Origin: Gammaproteobacteria bacterium UBA3067
GTDB taxonomy: Bacteria; Pseudomonadota; Gammaproteobacteria; Pseudomonadales; UBA3067
Direction of reading: 5' to 3'
DNA length: 53,711 nt
Assembly: GCA_002366835.1 (NCBI GenBank)
Contig: DFBZ01000118.1
Coordinates: 33,756-87,466, forward strand
In this document: one piece after another, positions 42,983 through 51,496 of the stretch
Layout of the letters: each line of letters starts with the position of its first letter
Numbering within the stretch: position 1 is the stretch's first letter
Notes under the pieces: generated by a model
Seen by the model: the letters and a program-made list of their open reading frames with translations, nothing else
What the model was told of the DNA's origin: nothing
The model's database searches: none
Position numbers and translations under genes: made by a program

Positions 42983-43217
42983 GGCATCTCTAAAAATTGC
43001 CTTTTTACCCGATAGCGGAGTCAGCTCCGTACTCAACTCCTCATGTAGCCCTTGTACCCTCGGCTTTGGTTTCCTGCGTCGCTCTCGGCCTCTGTTCCCG
43101 ACTCGGCTCTACCGGTTCCGTCCATGGAACCGTACCTTCTCCATCCTTGGGGTTATGCGAGTTTGCATACGATGCTTTCTTACTTTCGAATAAAAACTCT
43201 AATTTTTAGAGGTGCCG
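42982..43217. mobile_element. MITE-like element, copy 2 (236 bp)
   Basis: Full-length copy. Ends GGGCATCTCTAAAAATTG and TAATTTTTAGAGGTGCCG are inverted repeats with a few mismatches. Flanks are an exact 4-bp duplication, TCTA (42978-42981 and 43218-43221). Inside is a 7-bp hairpin CGGTTCC/GGAACCG at 43113-43132. No transposase. It separates lolD from the convergent DUF2062 gene, and its target duplication forms the stop codons on both sides. Confidence 0.85.
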
Positions 43218-43218
43218 T

Positions 43219-43785
43219 CTAATCATCGCTTTTGGTGGCGGGGGAGGAGGCTTCCTCAGCAGTAAATTGTTGTTGTCGTTTTTCAATGCGCTTCTGCCAG
43301 TTTTTTGTTACCTTCCAGCGCCAATAGCCTTTCATTAACGCGAAACTGAGTGCACCAGCGATTGTTCCTACAATCACAGACCCCAATATAAGTGGCTGCC
43401 AGTAATATAGCATATCGTTGGTTAGCCATTCCACGGTCAAGCGAATGGAAAATGGACGATCACTTTCACCAATAAGCAAGGCGCCAACGCGGTAGTTTAA
43501 GTAAAACATTGGGGCATAGGTAAAAGGATTGCTGATCCACACAAAGGCGATGCTTAAAGGCAGGTTTTTGTGAAACCATAGGGCCAGAAGTGCGGAAAGG
43601 AACATTTGAAACGGCATAGGAAGGAAGGCGCAAAAGACACCAATAAAGGCCGCGCCAGCAGCTGAATGGCGATTAAGGTGCCATAAATTGGGATTATGTA
43701 TCTGGTCACCCAATATATGTACGAGCCCCATGCGCTTTAGCTTGCCGGGTGAAGGTATATACTTTTTTAGACGTTTTTTAGGCAT
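43219..43785 (-). CDS. DUF2062 membrane protein
   Basis: 188 residues. The DUF2062 pattern is visible: FIGVFCAFLPMPFQMFLSAL, then LWFHKNLPLSIAFVWISNPF. TM segments at about 42-65, 77-100 and 133-158. The C-terminal tail is basic, then acidic. Function unknown, envelope-related by association with lol and comEC. The stop codon is at the MITE-like element boundary. Confidence 0.87.
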   Translation of the reverse strand: MPKKRLKKYIPSPGKLKRMGLVHILGDQIHNPNLWHLNRHSAAGAAFIGVFCAFLPMPFQMFLSALLALWFHKNLPLSIAFVWISNPFTYAPMFYLNYRVGALLIGESDRPFSIRLTVEWLTNDMLYYWQPLILGSVIVGTIAGALSFALMKGYWRWKVTKNWQKRIEKRQQQFTAEEASSPATKSDD

Positions 43786-43856
43786 ACGATAAGTACTGCG
43801 ACCATATCCCGTGAATGAGGCTGTTAATTATGCATTGTATTTATGACTGAGGCTAT

Positions 43857-46436
43857 ATGAGATGTAACATCCTGTTGTTTTGCGGCGGGTTGGCCTTATT
43901 AAATTTTTTGCCCTCATTGCCTGACAAGCCCTGGATCACCTATTCTGCTTGCCTTGCTGTTATCGCCATACTCATTATTTTTTCCTTGCGTCTCCGCAGA
44001 CTGATTCCCCTATGCTTTTTGTGTGCTGGGCTTGCCTGGGGTCTGATGAATGGTCAATTCAGGTTGGAGCAGCGAATCGATGCAGAGTTAGAGGGAGTTC
44101 CGTTAAGGGTATCGGGTGTTGTCAGCAATTTACCCAAACAAGGGGAAATGAGTAGCTCCTTTTTATTCGATACCTCCTGCATAGAGCGCATACCCTCCGA
44201 CTTAAAGGAAGGTGTTGAAGAGAAAGCTGATTGTATTAAAGGCCCGAAAAGACTGCGTTTAAGTTGGTACGGTTTTTCACGAAAAGAGCTGCGTGCAGGG
44301 CAGGCCTGGCAGTTAGATGTGAAACTGAAACGCCCTAAAGGTTTCGCTAACCCAGGTGGTTTCGATTACGAAAAATGGCTGTTTGCCCAAAATATCGGAG
44401 CAACGGGTTATGTTTTAAACAAAGGCGAACACCATAGGCTTGGGGCTTCAAAGAACCTGGACTCAGGTGTTCTTGTGGCGGGAATGGGCAAGGTGAATGC
44501 CTTGCGCCAATCCATTGCCGAGAATATCGATGCCTCTGGGCACTCTTCAGTAGCACTTGCCTTTCTTAAGGCCTTAACCATCGGAGATAAGCGTGATATC
44601 ACACCCGTTCAGCATGCCTCCCTTGCAGCGACTGGCACCTCGCACTTACTTGCCGTATCGGGGCTGCATATCGGTTTGGTATTCGGTTTTATTTATCTAA
44701 TCTCTCATACCGCTTTTCGCTACCTGACAACTTTAAACCAATATGCCAGTGCGCAGAAAGTCGCTATTACCTTAAGTTTGGCGGTCGCCACGTTTTACTG
44801 CGCTTTAGCGGGTTTCTCTTTGCCTACATTGCGTGCGTGGATCATGATTTCCTGTTTTGCTTGGGGTGTACTGAAAGAAAGCCCTCAGTCTTCTTGGGAT
44901 AGTTATGTCATTTCTTTATTTTTAGTATGTTTGGTGCAACCCTTTGCAGTGTTGGAAATGGGGTTTTGGCTGTCTTATATCGCCGTCGCGGTGATACTTT
45001 TTGTTGTCACGGGAAGAGTCAGAAAACGTGCTTCAGCAGAGCAAGCAGCGGTGACTCCATTGGTGTCAACGTTACATAAATATCTGTGGGCAGTGAGGGA
45101 GGTATGGCGCAGCCAGCTGGGAATATTTATCGGCTTATTGCCGCTGGTGATCATATTCTACGGGCAACTTCCGCTGCTTTCTCCCCTTATAAACCTGTTC
45201 GCCGTACCCTTTGTTGGATGGTTTGTTGTTCCGCCGGCACTGCTTGGCGTGCTGGTGTCACCCTGGGCTTCTGCCGAGAGTAATTTTTTCTTTTCTGTTG
45301 CGAGTCAGGCTGTGGATTGGTTTTGGTTTGCCCTAGATGTTATCTCTAATCTGTCGTGGATTTCCTTAACCTTGCCGTCAATCGACGCAACATTGAGTAA
45401 ATTATGCTTGGTGGTGCTGTGCGTTCTTTTACTGTTGCCAAAAAGCCTGCACTTTCGTTGGCTCTCCGTATTCTTAATACTCCCTCCTGGCCTTGAGTTG
45501 TTTGCTGACTCAGGCGAGGCGAAACCCTTTTTTGGAGCTGTAATCTCTGGAGGTCCTGTTGATGAAGGCCGTCTGAATTTTACCGTTTTGGATGTGGGAC
45601 AGGGTTTGTCGGCGGTATTTGAAACTGCGAACCATGTGTTGGTTTATGACACTGGCCCAGCTTTGGGTACCAATCTGGATGCAGGCAAAGCCGTTATTTC
45701 CCCCTTTCTAAAAAGTCAGGGGCGACATCGTATTGATATGCTCGTTGTGAGCCATGACGACATTGACCATGCTGGTGGCGCGAAAACTATGGTGGAACAA
45801 CATCCCATCAACACATTTATCGCTTGGCCGGATACCATGAGGCGTGTTGGAGAGCCGATATTAAGTAGCGTTAATGAAACGGATGAATGCCGTGAATACC
45901 GTGCATGGCAATGGGATGGGGTTAATTTCGCGTTGTTTTCCTGGATGAGTTTCGGTGGTAGCGCAAAACGGGACAATAACTATTCCTGTATTTTGAAAGT
46001 ATGGGGGCAGGGTTTTAGTATCCTGGTGCCTGGCGATATCGAAAAGAGAACGGAATATAGCTTGCTTAGTCGAATAGCTAATTACCAGAAATACCAGTGT
46101 CTGGGCTTTGATTTGAGGGCCGATATACTGATAGCACCCCATCATGGAAGTAAATCTTCTTCTTCCAGTATGTTTATTCGCGCAGTTCAGCCCGATCAAG
46201 TAATTTTTTCAAGTGCTTATCGTAGCCGTTTCGGGCATCCTCATGCTGATATTGTTAAGCGCTACCAAGACAACGAGGCCCTCTACTGGAACACTGCTTC
46301 AAGTGGCGCGCTCAGCTATGAATTTTCCAGTGAGCAAAAGGGCCGAAACCAAGGGCATCGTTTAATGCCTGAGCGATATCGCGTTTCAAATAGGCGCTTT
46401 TGGCACTTAAGTGAGAAAGCCGGCAAGGTTCTGTAA
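43857..46436 (+). CDS. comEC: DNA internalisation protein ComEC/Rec2
   Basis: 859-residue channel for single-stranded DNA uptake. An N-terminal DUF4131-type OB region (about 40-190) is followed by the Competence domain with many TM segments (LLAVSGLHIGLVFGFIYLIS). The C-terminal metallo-beta-lactamase-like domain has VVSHDDIDHAGG and LIAPHHGSKSSSS. The protein looks intact, which together with pilF suggests natural competence is possible. Classical neighbour exbB follows. Confidence 0.93.
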   Translation: MRCNILLFCGGLALLNFLPSLPDKPWITYSACLAVIAILIIFSLRLRRLIPLCFLCAGLAWGLMNGQFRLEQRIDAELEGVPLRVSGVVSNLPKQGEMSSSFLFDTSCIERIPSDLKEGVEEKADCIKGPKRLRLSWYGFSRKELRAGQAWQLDVKLKRPKGFANPGGFDYEKWLFAQNIGATGYVLNKGEHHRLGASKNLDSGVLVAGMGKVNALRQSIAENIDASGHSSVALAFLKALTIGDKRDITPVQHASLAATGTSHLLAVSGLHIGLVFGFIYLISHTAFRYLTTLNQYASAQKVAITLSLAVATFYCALAGFSLPTLRAWIMISCFAWGVLKESPQSSWDSYVISLFLVCLVQPFAVLEMGFWLSYIAVAVILFVVTGRVRKRASAEQAAVTPLVSTLHKYLWAVREVWRSQLGIFIGLLPLVIIFYGQLPLLSPLINLFAVPFVGWFVVPPALLGVLVSPWASAESNFFFSVASQAVDWFWFALDVISNLSWISLTLPSIDATLSKLCLVVLCVLLLLPKSLHFRWLSVFLILPPGLELFADSGEAKPFFGAVISGGPVDEGRLNFTVLDVGQGLSAVFETANHVLVYDTGPALGTNLDAGKAVISPFLKSQGRHRIDMLVVSHDDIDHAGGAKTMVEQHPINTFIAWPDTMRRVGEPILSSVNETDECREYRAWQWDGVNFALFSWMSFGGSAKRDNNYSCILKVWGQGFSILVPGDIEKRTEYSLLSRIANYQKYQCLGFDLRADILIAPHHGSKSSSSSMFIRAVQPDQVIFSSAYRSRFGHPHADIVKRYQDNEALYWNTASSGALSYEFSSEQKGRNQGHRLMPERYRVSNRRFWHLSEKAGKVL

Positions 46437-46512
46437 ATATATTGGCGAGAAACGCTTCCAGTAGCTAAGTTTAGAGTAAGATTTTTAACGAAACGAAGAG
46501 GGGTTCTGTTAG

Positions 46513-47148
46513 GTGTTTGAGATTATTAAATCTGGTGGTTGGTTAATGATTCCAATAATAATGTGTTCGGTTGCGGCCGTGGCCATCACTATTGAGCGGG
46601 CGCTGGTATTGCGCACATCTCGGATTGCCCCCTCAAATCTGGTCGCGAAGGTCTGGTCGTGGATAAAAAGAAACGAGATGGATGGCCAGAAAATTAAGGA
46701 GCTCAGGTCTGACTCCCCCCTTGGTGAAATATTGGCGGTTGGATTGGTAAACTCCAAACATGGCCGGGATATCATGAAGGAAAGCATTCAGGAGGTAGGT
46801 GATCACGTTATCCATGATTTGGAGCGTTACCTTAGTAGTCTCGGAACCATCGCTGCAATCACGCCACTTTTGGGGCTGCTCGGCACCGTTTTAGGCATGA
46901 TTAAAGTATTTAATGCGATTGTAATGATGGGTACTGGTGATCCAGCAGTACTTGCTGGCGGTATATCTGAGGCACTGATCACCACAGCGGCTGGCATGTC
47001 CGTTGCAATTCCAAGCCTGTTCTTCCATCGCTTTTTTATGCGCCGTGTAGAAGAACTTACCGTGAGCATGGAGCAGGAGGCGATCAAGCTCGTGGATGTG
47101 CTTCATGGAGAGCGTGAGGTAGACATTAGCGGGGCGGAAATCAAGTGA
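46513..47148 (+). CDS. exbB: MotA/TolQ/ExbB proton channel protein
   Basis: 211 residues, three TM segments (about 10-30, 110-135, 150-172). GLLGTVLGMIKVFNAI and ITTAAGMSVAIPSLFF are the conserved channel helices. Start GTG 46513 with GAGGGG upstream. Together with the overlapping ExbD it forms a proton-driven motor, presumably for a TonB-type or envelope function. In Pseudomonas this pair also follows comEC (comA). Confidence 0.92.
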   Translation: MFEIIKSGGWLMIPIIMCSVAAVAITIERALVLRTSRIAPSNLVAKVWSWIKRNEMDGQKIKELRSDSPLGEILAVGLVNSKHGRDIMKESIQEVGDHVIHDLERYLSSLGTIAAITPLLGLLGTVLGMIKVFNAIVMMGTGDPAVLAGGISEALITTAAGMSVAIPSLFFHRFFMRRVEELTVSMEQEAIKLVDVLHGEREVDISGAEIK

Positions 47149-47567
47149 AGTTCCAGCGCCCTAAATCTAGTACTGTTGACGTTAATATCACCCCGATGAT
47201 TGATGTCGTATTTCTTCTGCTCATTTTTTTTATGGTTTCTACCACTTTCACAAAGGAGTCGCGCCTTGCCTTGGAGTTGCCTGAAGCCAGTGGTGAGCGG
47301 GTGGGTGCGCAAGCGGAATTATTAGAGGTTTCGATCTCCCCCTCGGGGCGCTTCGGCATCAACGGAAAATACTTGGTAGACAGAGAGGCCAAGACGCTAT
47401 CGTCGGCTTTAAGCAAAGCCGCTGCCGAATTTGATACTTTGCCACCCCTGGTAATTGTTGCGGATGGCAGGGCGCCACATCAGTCTGTCGTTACAACAAT
47501 GGATGTTGCTGGTAAGCTAGGATTTGTGCAGATACGCATTGCATCGGTCGCGCCGCAAGAGCCGTAG
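47145..47567 (+). CDS. exbD: ExbD/TolR family biopolymer transporter
   Basis: 140 residues: short cytoplasmic tail, one TM segment (about 17-36) with the proton-conducting Asp in ITPMIDVVFLLLIFFMV, and a periplasmic domain. GTG 47145 overlaps the exbB stop by 4 bases. The next genes in many relatives are lpxK/msbA; here a GGDEF gene follows instead. Confidence 0.92.
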   Translation: MKFQRPKSSTVDVNITPMIDVVFLLLIFFMVSTTFTKESRLALELPEASGERVGAQAELLEVSISPSGRFGINGKYLVDREAKTLSSALSKAAAEFDTLPPLVIVADGRAPHQSVVTTMDVAGKLGFVQIRIASVAPQEP

Positions 47568-47656
47568 TAGCAATCTGGCTTTCTTATTTTGGGAACAGCG
47601 TTTGCATTGTCTACGGTCACTGAAGAAGGTGTAAATGATAAAAGAAGATAGATTCT

Positions 47657-48793
47657 ATGGGTTTGTTCAAAACCGATAACAGAAAGCAAAGTGTCGTTCT
47701 ACGGCGAACGGGCTGGGCCATCGCAAGCTATATCGCTTACTTTGTTCTCGGTCTGCTTGCAGTTGATGCGGGGCTTTTACAGTTCCCCTTACAGAGCTAT
47801 CTTTTTTCATTTTCTTTGATATTTGTCGTACAAATATTTTTTTATATGATTGTGCGAACAGGTTATTACGAACGCTGGCGTAATTCCACGTTTGTATTTT
47901 ATCAAATCCTATTTGGTTTTACGGCGCTCGCGTATTTTATGATTTTTGTTGTCCCTGATCTTCGGGCGACCTTGGTCAATGTGGCGCTTGTAGGTCTATT
48001 GTTTGGCATATTCGCTTTAGAGCGTCGGCATTTTTATATACTGGCAGCAGTTCCCTTCTCCATCTTCACTGTGTTGCTCGTTCTGGATTTCTCCCAAGGG
48101 CTCAATAAAGACAAAATGCCGGTGTTTCTTTCGGAATGGATAGTGAGTCTTTTTCTACTTGTTTCGTTTTCTTTTATTGGTTCATACCTGTCAGGTTTAC
48201 GTAAAAATTTACGCGCTAACAAAGCGCAATTACACCAGCAGAAAGACCAACTTGAGGTGACACATAGAGAGCTTAACTCAGCTTTAAGGCAAATGTCTGA
48301 AAAGGCCGTGCGTGATGAATTAACGGGTTTGTATAATCGGCACCAGTTTTCTGAAACCATGCACTCTTACATTGCCATTACGCAAACGCCTGGGAGCCCG
48401 CTAGGGGTAATGATGATGGATGTCGACAACTTTAAGCAGGTTAACGATACCCATGGCCACCTGGCTGGAGATGAGATATTGCGTTCGTTTAAAATAATTC
48501 CAGAAAACTGCCTGAGGAAGACTGACTTTATTGCCCGTTATGGCGGTGAAGAATTTGTTGTTTTATTACCGAATACGGATCTCCCCACCTTGGAGCATAT
48601 CGCGGAACGCATAAGAACGTTTGTTGCTTCAGAAGTTTTCGATAATATTGAAAAGGGCTTTGGGGTAACTGTATCCATTGGTACAACCCATTATCAGCAC
48701 CGAGAAACTGTCGAGGAGGTTATTGCAAGAGCCGATAAGGCCTTATATCAGGCAAAAATGGGTGGTCGGAACCAGGTGGTTTATATTGCCTGA
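47657..48793 (+). CDS. membrane-bound diguanylate cyclase (GGDEF)
   Basis: 378 residues. Six TM segments in the first about 185 residues, a coiled-coil link (about 190-215), then a GGDEF domain with GGEEF at 296-300 and an RxxD (RKTD) product-inhibition site just upstream. RADKALYQAKMGGRNQV is the C-terminal family signature. It should make c-di-GMP, with the PilZ protein at 32881 as one possible reader. The membrane sensor part is not a named domain I can identify. Ribosome site is weak (ATAGATTCTATG). Confidence 0.9.
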   Translation: MGLFKTDNRKQSVVLRRTGWAIASYIAYFVLGLLAVDAGLLQFPLQSYLFSFSLIFVVQIFFYMIVRTGYYERWRNSTFVFYQILFGFTALAYFMIFVVPDLRATLVNVALVGLLFGIFALERRHFYILAAVPFSIFTVLLVLDFSQGLNKDKMPVFLSEWIVSLFLLVSFSFIGSYLSGLRKNLRANKAQLHQQKDQLEVTHRELNSALRQMSEKAVRDELTGLYNRHQFSETMHSYIAITQTPGSPLGVMMMDVDNFKQVNDTHGHLAGDEILRSFKIIPENCLRKTDFIARYGGEEFVVLLPNTDLPTLEHIAERIRTFVASEVFDNIEKGFGVTVSIGTTHYQHRETVEEVIARADKALYQAKMGGRNQVVYIA

Positions 48794-48860
48794 TTGGTGC
48801 AGGATCAGGCCAATTGAGGATGCACCTGATCTGCATGTTTTCCACTAAGTCTGATTGCAG

Positions 48861-49718
48861 CTAAGCAACATCCTTAGAACTAATATTGCTGGCGCTGATA
48901 AGTTTCTGCCAGTCGAACTCAACAAGTTCAATGTTCTGATTGGCGCAAAAGCGGCGCTCCTTGTCCGTTGGTTCGGGTATTAATGCCCACCCCGCTGGTG
49001 TATTCGCGGCGTAAATTATGTCACTCAATACCATGCGCTCTGTGTCTCTAGTTAGCTTCATCCCCAGCAGCAGGTATCGCTTGTCTTTTCGGTATTCTTT
49101 TAAAAATCCTGGAATAGCAAAACCACCCATTAATTCACTAATGTAGTCTACATAATCTGCATCGGCAGCCACGTAAGTGGGTTCTGGCGTGGGCGTACCC
49201 ATGGGCTTGAATAGAATCGGTAATTCCTTATTTGCTTTTTCCAGATCGATGGTGGCGTAGTGTTCGCCGTCGTAATGATAGAGTTTGAAACGGTAGTCTG
49301 CCGCAATTCTGGATGTGCCCACTATCAAGGTGTGGGGAATATTTTTATAACTGTCTTGTAGTTGGGTATCACGGTTTATATCAATCACATAAGGGGGGGC
49401 TATTTTTGCCAGCCAGTCATGAAATAGTGAGCGACTCCATTTTTTGTTGCCATACGTATCAGTTAAAAATCTTTCGACGAAACTACGACCCTTTTTCAAT
49501 TCCATATTCATGGCTGCACGAGGAAATTCGTACATTAAGCGGGGTGCCATGGGTTGGCCATTATTCATTGCTAGAATAAGGCTATCGCTGTCAGCAGGAA
49601 TCTTTTCTGTGCCATCAATGCTACTTACGTCACTAAGCACCCCTGGCCCAAGGTAGGGGACAATGCTCCCATCTTTAAGTCCGCTAATTATTTCAATGAC
49701 TGAGTCTGAATCGGACAT
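48861..49718 (-). CDS. SIR2-like domain protein next to nif
   Basis: 285 residues. The N-terminus IVPYLGPGVLSDVSS resembles the NAD-binding GAGxS start of SIR2-like (SIR2_2) domains. The region that usually holds the TxNxD motif reads TLIVGTSRIAADYRF, so the catalytic residues seem lost. The C-terminal half contains LMGGFAIPGFLKEYRKDKRY, LLLGMKLTRDTERMVLSDI and ANQNIELVEFDW. The start has a good GGAGAG ribosome site. It is divergent from nifH. I recall SIR2-family proteins in other nif clusters, with no established role; a link with nitrogenase is inference. Confidence 0.6.
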   Translation of the reverse strand: MSDSDSVIEIISGLKDGSIVPYLGPGVLSDVSSIDGTEKIPADSDSLILAMNNGQPMAPRLMYEFPRAAMNMELKKGRSFVERFLTDTYGNKKWSRSLFHDWLAKIAPPYVIDINRDTQLQDSYKNIPHTLIVGTSRIAADYRFKLYHYDGEHYATIDLEKANKELPILFKPMGTPTPEPTYVAADADYVDYISELMGGFAIPGFLKEYRKDKRYLLLGMKLTRDTERMVLSDIIYAANTPAGWALIPEPTDKERRFCANQNIELVEFDWQKLISASNISSKDVA

Positions 49719-49979
49719 ATTGCTTACTCTCCAAAATAATTAAATATTAGGTGTGTACAAAAAACGATTGTTCAGTGTGTACGTACAATTTAACAGTATA
49801 AGCGGGCGAACCTTTCAATTCGCCGCATTGTAATTTCTAATAATTAATAAGAGCAATAAACAAACCAACTCGGTTTTAATAATAATATTATTATTTTCAG
49901 ATGCTTATGATGTCGTTGCCGACGTTATGTCTCGACGCTAATCTGATTTTCAAACATATTTGTTGGTTTCTCTACATTC

Positions 49980-50213
49980 GAGCATCTCTATAAATTTCCT
50001 TTTACCGCGATAGCGGCGTCAGCTCCATACTCAACTCCTCATGTAGCCCTTGTGCATTCGGCTTTGGCTTCCTGCGTCGCTCTCGGCCTCTGTTCCCGAC
50101 TCGGCTCTACCGGTTCCGTCCATGGAACCGTACCTCCTCCATTTATGGAGTTGTGTAAGTTTCCGTGCGGTGCCTATTTGCGCTCGAAAAAAATAAAATT
50201 TTTAGAGATGCTC
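49980..50213. mobile_element. MITE-like element, copy 3 (234 bp)
   Basis: Ends GAGCATCTCTATAAATTT and AAATTTTTAGAGATGCTC are inverted repeats with one mismatch. The interior matches copy 2 along its length, including the CGGTTCC/GGAACCG hairpin (50111-50130). Flanks ATTC and ATTA are an imperfect 4-bp duplication. The end sequence differs slightly from copies 1 and 2 (GAGC rather than GGGC), so it is a different or older variant. No transposase. Confidence 0.8.
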
Positions 50214-50276
50214 ATTATTCCTGATTTAAAATTAAAATCGAAAAAACAGACTAGTCACGTAGCCACAATCCCTCTT

Positions 50277-50292
50277 TGTAAATTAATTTACC
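50277..50292 (+). promoter_or_regulatory. possible NifA upstream activator site
   Basis: TGT-N10-ACC at 50277-50292, one base off the NifA consensus TGT-N10-ACA, with a perfect 14-bp palindrome GTAAATTAATTTAC inside. It lies about 150 bases upstream of the -24 element, a usual distance. A second look-alike at 50306-50322 has an 11-base spacer and is less likely. Confidence 0.4.
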
Positions 50293-50436
50293 CGTATTAA
50301 TAATTTGTAGGAATTGTTTACAAATTCTCAATACGACAGGGCGAGACATGATTTTGTAGTGTTAGCAACGAACAAATTAAAACCTCCTTTGATATTAAGT
50401 CTAATAAAAACAATCGGATAGCTTTCTTTTTCGCTC

Positions 50437-50453
50437 TTGGTACGAACTCTGCA
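50437..50453 (+). promoter_or_regulatory. sigma-54 (-24/-12) promoter of nifH
   Basis: TTGGTACGAACTCTGCA has GG at 50439-50440 and GC at 50451-50452, exactly 10 bases apart, as sigma-54 promoters require (TGGYACG-N4-YTGCA). It lies 90 bases before the nifH start codon. With NifA it would drive nifHDK. Confidence 0.85.
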
Positions 50454-50542
50454 CTAGCTAGGCTGCTAATCAAGTTGTATGAGAAGCAATGTGGCCAGTC
50501 CAGTGCAGTTATCAGCTAAAAATTAATCAGGAGAAATTTATC

Positions 50543-51418
50543 ATGGCTATGCGTCAATGTGCGATTTACGGAAAAGGTGGCATCGGGAAGTCTACCACCA
50601 CACAAAACCTTGTTGCTGCGATGGCAGAACTGGGAAAAAAAGTAATGATTGTAGGTTGTGACCCCAAGGCCGATTCTACTCGCCTTATCCTTCACTCAAA
50701 AGCCCAAAACACAATCATGGAAATGGCGGCTGAAGCTGGCACTGTTGAAGACCTGGAGCTGGAAGATGTATTAAAAACCGGTTATGGCGATATCAAATGT
50801 GTTGAATCTGGCGGCCCTGAGCCAGGCGTAGGTTGTGCCGGTCGTGGTGTAATTACTGCGATTAACTTTCTTGAAGAAGAAGGTGCCTATGAAGATGACA
50901 TGGATTTTGTCTTCTACGATGTGTTGGGTGATGTGGTGTGTGGTGGTTTCGCAATGCCTATTCGTGAAAATAAGGCACAGGAAATTTATATCGTCGTTTC
51001 AGGTGAAATGATGGCGATGTATGCCGCAAACAATATCTGTAAAGGTATCGTGAAGTATGCCAACTCTGGCAGTGTGCGCTTGGCCGGTTTGATTTGTAAC
51101 AGCCGTAACACTGACAAAGAAGACGAGTTGATTGTTGCTTTGGCAGAAGCCATCGGCACTCAGATGATTCACTTCATCCCGCGTGACAACGCTGTACAGC
51201 GTGCAGAAATTCGTCGCATGACAGTTATTGAATACGATCCAAACGCGGCGCAAGCGGATCAATATCGTCAGTTAGCTCAGAAAGTTATCGACAATAAAAT
51301 GTTGGTTATCCCTGAGCCGATTACGATGGATCAACTTGAAGAGCTGCTGATGGATTTTGGCGTTATGGATGAGGAAGACGAAAGCATTGTAGGTCAAACG
51401 GCCGCAGTAGACGCTTAA
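50543..51418 (+). CDS. nifH: nitrogenase iron protein NifH
   Basis: Fe protein that feeds electrons to NifDK with ATP hydrolysis. P-loop GKGGIGKS at 10-17. The dimer shares one 4Fe-4S cluster through Cys98 and Cys133. Arg101 in CAGRGV is the residue ADP-ribosylated by DraT in organisms that have it. ATG at 50543 (MAMRQCAIYGKGG) with AGGAGA upstream; the frame extends upstream but those codons precede the ribosome site. 291 residues. Confidence 0.98.
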   Translation: MAMRQCAIYGKGGIGKSTTTQNLVAAMAELGKKVMIVGCDPKADSTRLILHSKAQNTIMEMAAEAGTVEDLELEDVLKTGYGDIKCVESGGPEPGVGCAGRGVITAINFLEEEGAYEDDMDFVFYDVLGDVVCGGFAMPIRENKAQEIYIVVSGEMMAMYAANNICKGIVKYANSGSVRLAGLICNSRNTDKEDELIVALAEAIGTQMIHFIPRDNAVQRAEIRRMTVIEYDPNAAQADQYRQLAQKVIDNKMLVIPEPITMDQLEELLMDFGVMDEEDESIVGQTAAVDA

Positions 51419-51446
51419 GTTAACCGATTCTGGCTCGGACGGGTAT

Positions 51447-51467
51447 GGGGCAGATTAGCCCCTGCCC
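51447..51467 (+). other. hairpin in the nifH-nifD gap
   Basis: GGGGC/GCCCC (51447-51451, 51458-51462) or alternatively GGGCAG/CTGCCC (51448-51453, 51462-51467). It may limit readthrough or stabilise nifH mRNA, which is usually needed in excess. Confidence 0.45.
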
Positions 51468-51496
51468 TCAACTCAAAATGAATGAGGAGACAGACA

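Larger units (their letters stand above)
49719..50542. other. 824-bp divergent region upstream of nifH
   Basis: Contains paired TGTAC repeats (49751-49787), the MITE-like element copy 3 (49980-50213), a possible NifA site (50277-50292) and the sigma-54 promoter of nifH (50437-50453). No gene seen. Confidence 0.6.

Noticed and set aside
50306..50322. TGT-N11-ACA upstream of nifH as a NifA site
   Set aside because: The spacer is 11, not 10 bases; kept only as a look-alike.
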